Shown here one piece after another: positions 63,700 to 64,000 of a DNA stretch of 64,000 bases. The stretch comes from Anticarsia gemmatalis. Taxonomy: Eukaryota; Arthropoda; Insecta; Lepidoptera; Erebidae. The position numbers and the translations under genes are program-made. Every line of letters begins with the position of its first letter. Position 1 is the stretch's first letter. The notes beneath the pieces are model-generated. The model was given only the letters and a program-made list of their open reading frames with translations. It was not told the DNA's origin and did no database searches. The stretch lies in assembly GCF_050436995.1 (NCBI RefSeq), contig NC_134756.1, positions 5,208,001-5,272,000 of the forward strand, written 5' to 3'.

Positions 63700-63775
63700 A
63701 ATTCAATTCAATTTATTTATTTGTGAACATAGGTTATATACAACATCATACAATTTGTTTAGTTTAGTTTATTTA
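63700..63775 (-). repeat. LINE 3'-tail remnant (minus strand)
   Basis: ATTCAATTCAATTTATTTAT, then TTGTGAACATAGGTTATATAC, looks like a reversed LINE 3' end with a tandem AATTG-type tail, comparable with the tails at 28148 and 36757. No coding part is preserved; low-complexity DNA is an alternative. Confidence 0.35.
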
Positions 63776-64000
63776 ATGAAAGTGCTTATAATTATAATTT
63801 AATACTGTTTCTATAGTGTATTTTTTTTAACCTAAACCAACTGGAGATATCTAGAACATTAATAAATAAACAAAGTTGCGAAATTAGATTATTAAGACCT
63901 GTTTATTGACCTCCCACTCGCAAAGTTCTATTTATAATTTCGAATATTTATGACTTTGAATATCGAGATTATGACGATATTTTTTTATCCAATACCTACT
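63776..64000. other. Noncoding end of window
   Basis: AT-rich DNA with no feature recognised. Confidence 0.6.

Overview
The window is AT-rich animal DNA, roughly one third G+C by eye, and most likely comes from a moth or butterfly (Lepidoptera). The pointers are dispersed repeats I recognise from that order: a 270-bp repeat ending in a ...TGGCCGGTTTTT block (33222-33492), a family ending in ...GTTGCGCGGGTCAGCTAG (four copies), LINE tails made of short ATTCAAATTCAA-type repeats, and GGCCTTTGCCCAGCA-type tails. I found no complete host gene. Open frames are short and mostly lack family signatures, so the window reads as intergenic or intronic DNA (a 'gene desert') shaped by transposable elements.

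Layout. 1-212 and 6108-6384: two copies of the lepidopteran repeat, in opposite orientations. 10031-13290: a Ty3/Gypsy-type LTR retrotransposon with two 341-bp LTRs that look identical, a TATT target duplication, ruined gag, protease and reverse-transcriptase pieces, a captured antisense piece of a LINE, and an ordered minisatellite just before the 3' LTR. 19530-19693, 24546-24680, 49350-49508 and 62755-62866: one small MITE-like family with terminal inverted repeats. 20762-20889: a near-perfect palindromic MITE, with diverged relatives at 28006-28099 and 54496-54540. 28148-29183: a 5'-truncated non-LTR retrotransposon on the minus strand. 33222-33492: lepidopteran repeat. 35096-36697: a fold-back mariner-like element whose two ~730-bp arms each carry the same broken transposase piece. 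41565-42039: a longer copy of the first repeat with a (GTCT)n tract. 50070-50200: a probable tRNA-derived SINE.

Host signals are weak. The best candidates are a minus-strand exon ending in a consensus splice donor (55686-55954), a cysteine- and aromatic-rich minus-strand open frame (18451-18702), and a possible 5'-UTR exon (26068-26290, minus). None could be tied to a known family.

The elements do not form a cellular pathway, but they interact. The LTR element contains LINE sequence about 90% identical by eye to the LINE at 28 kb. The non-autonomous elements (fold-back mariner, MITEs, LTR element) must have depended on enzymes made elsewhere. All statements come from reading the sequence by eye; family names are from memory and no database was searched.
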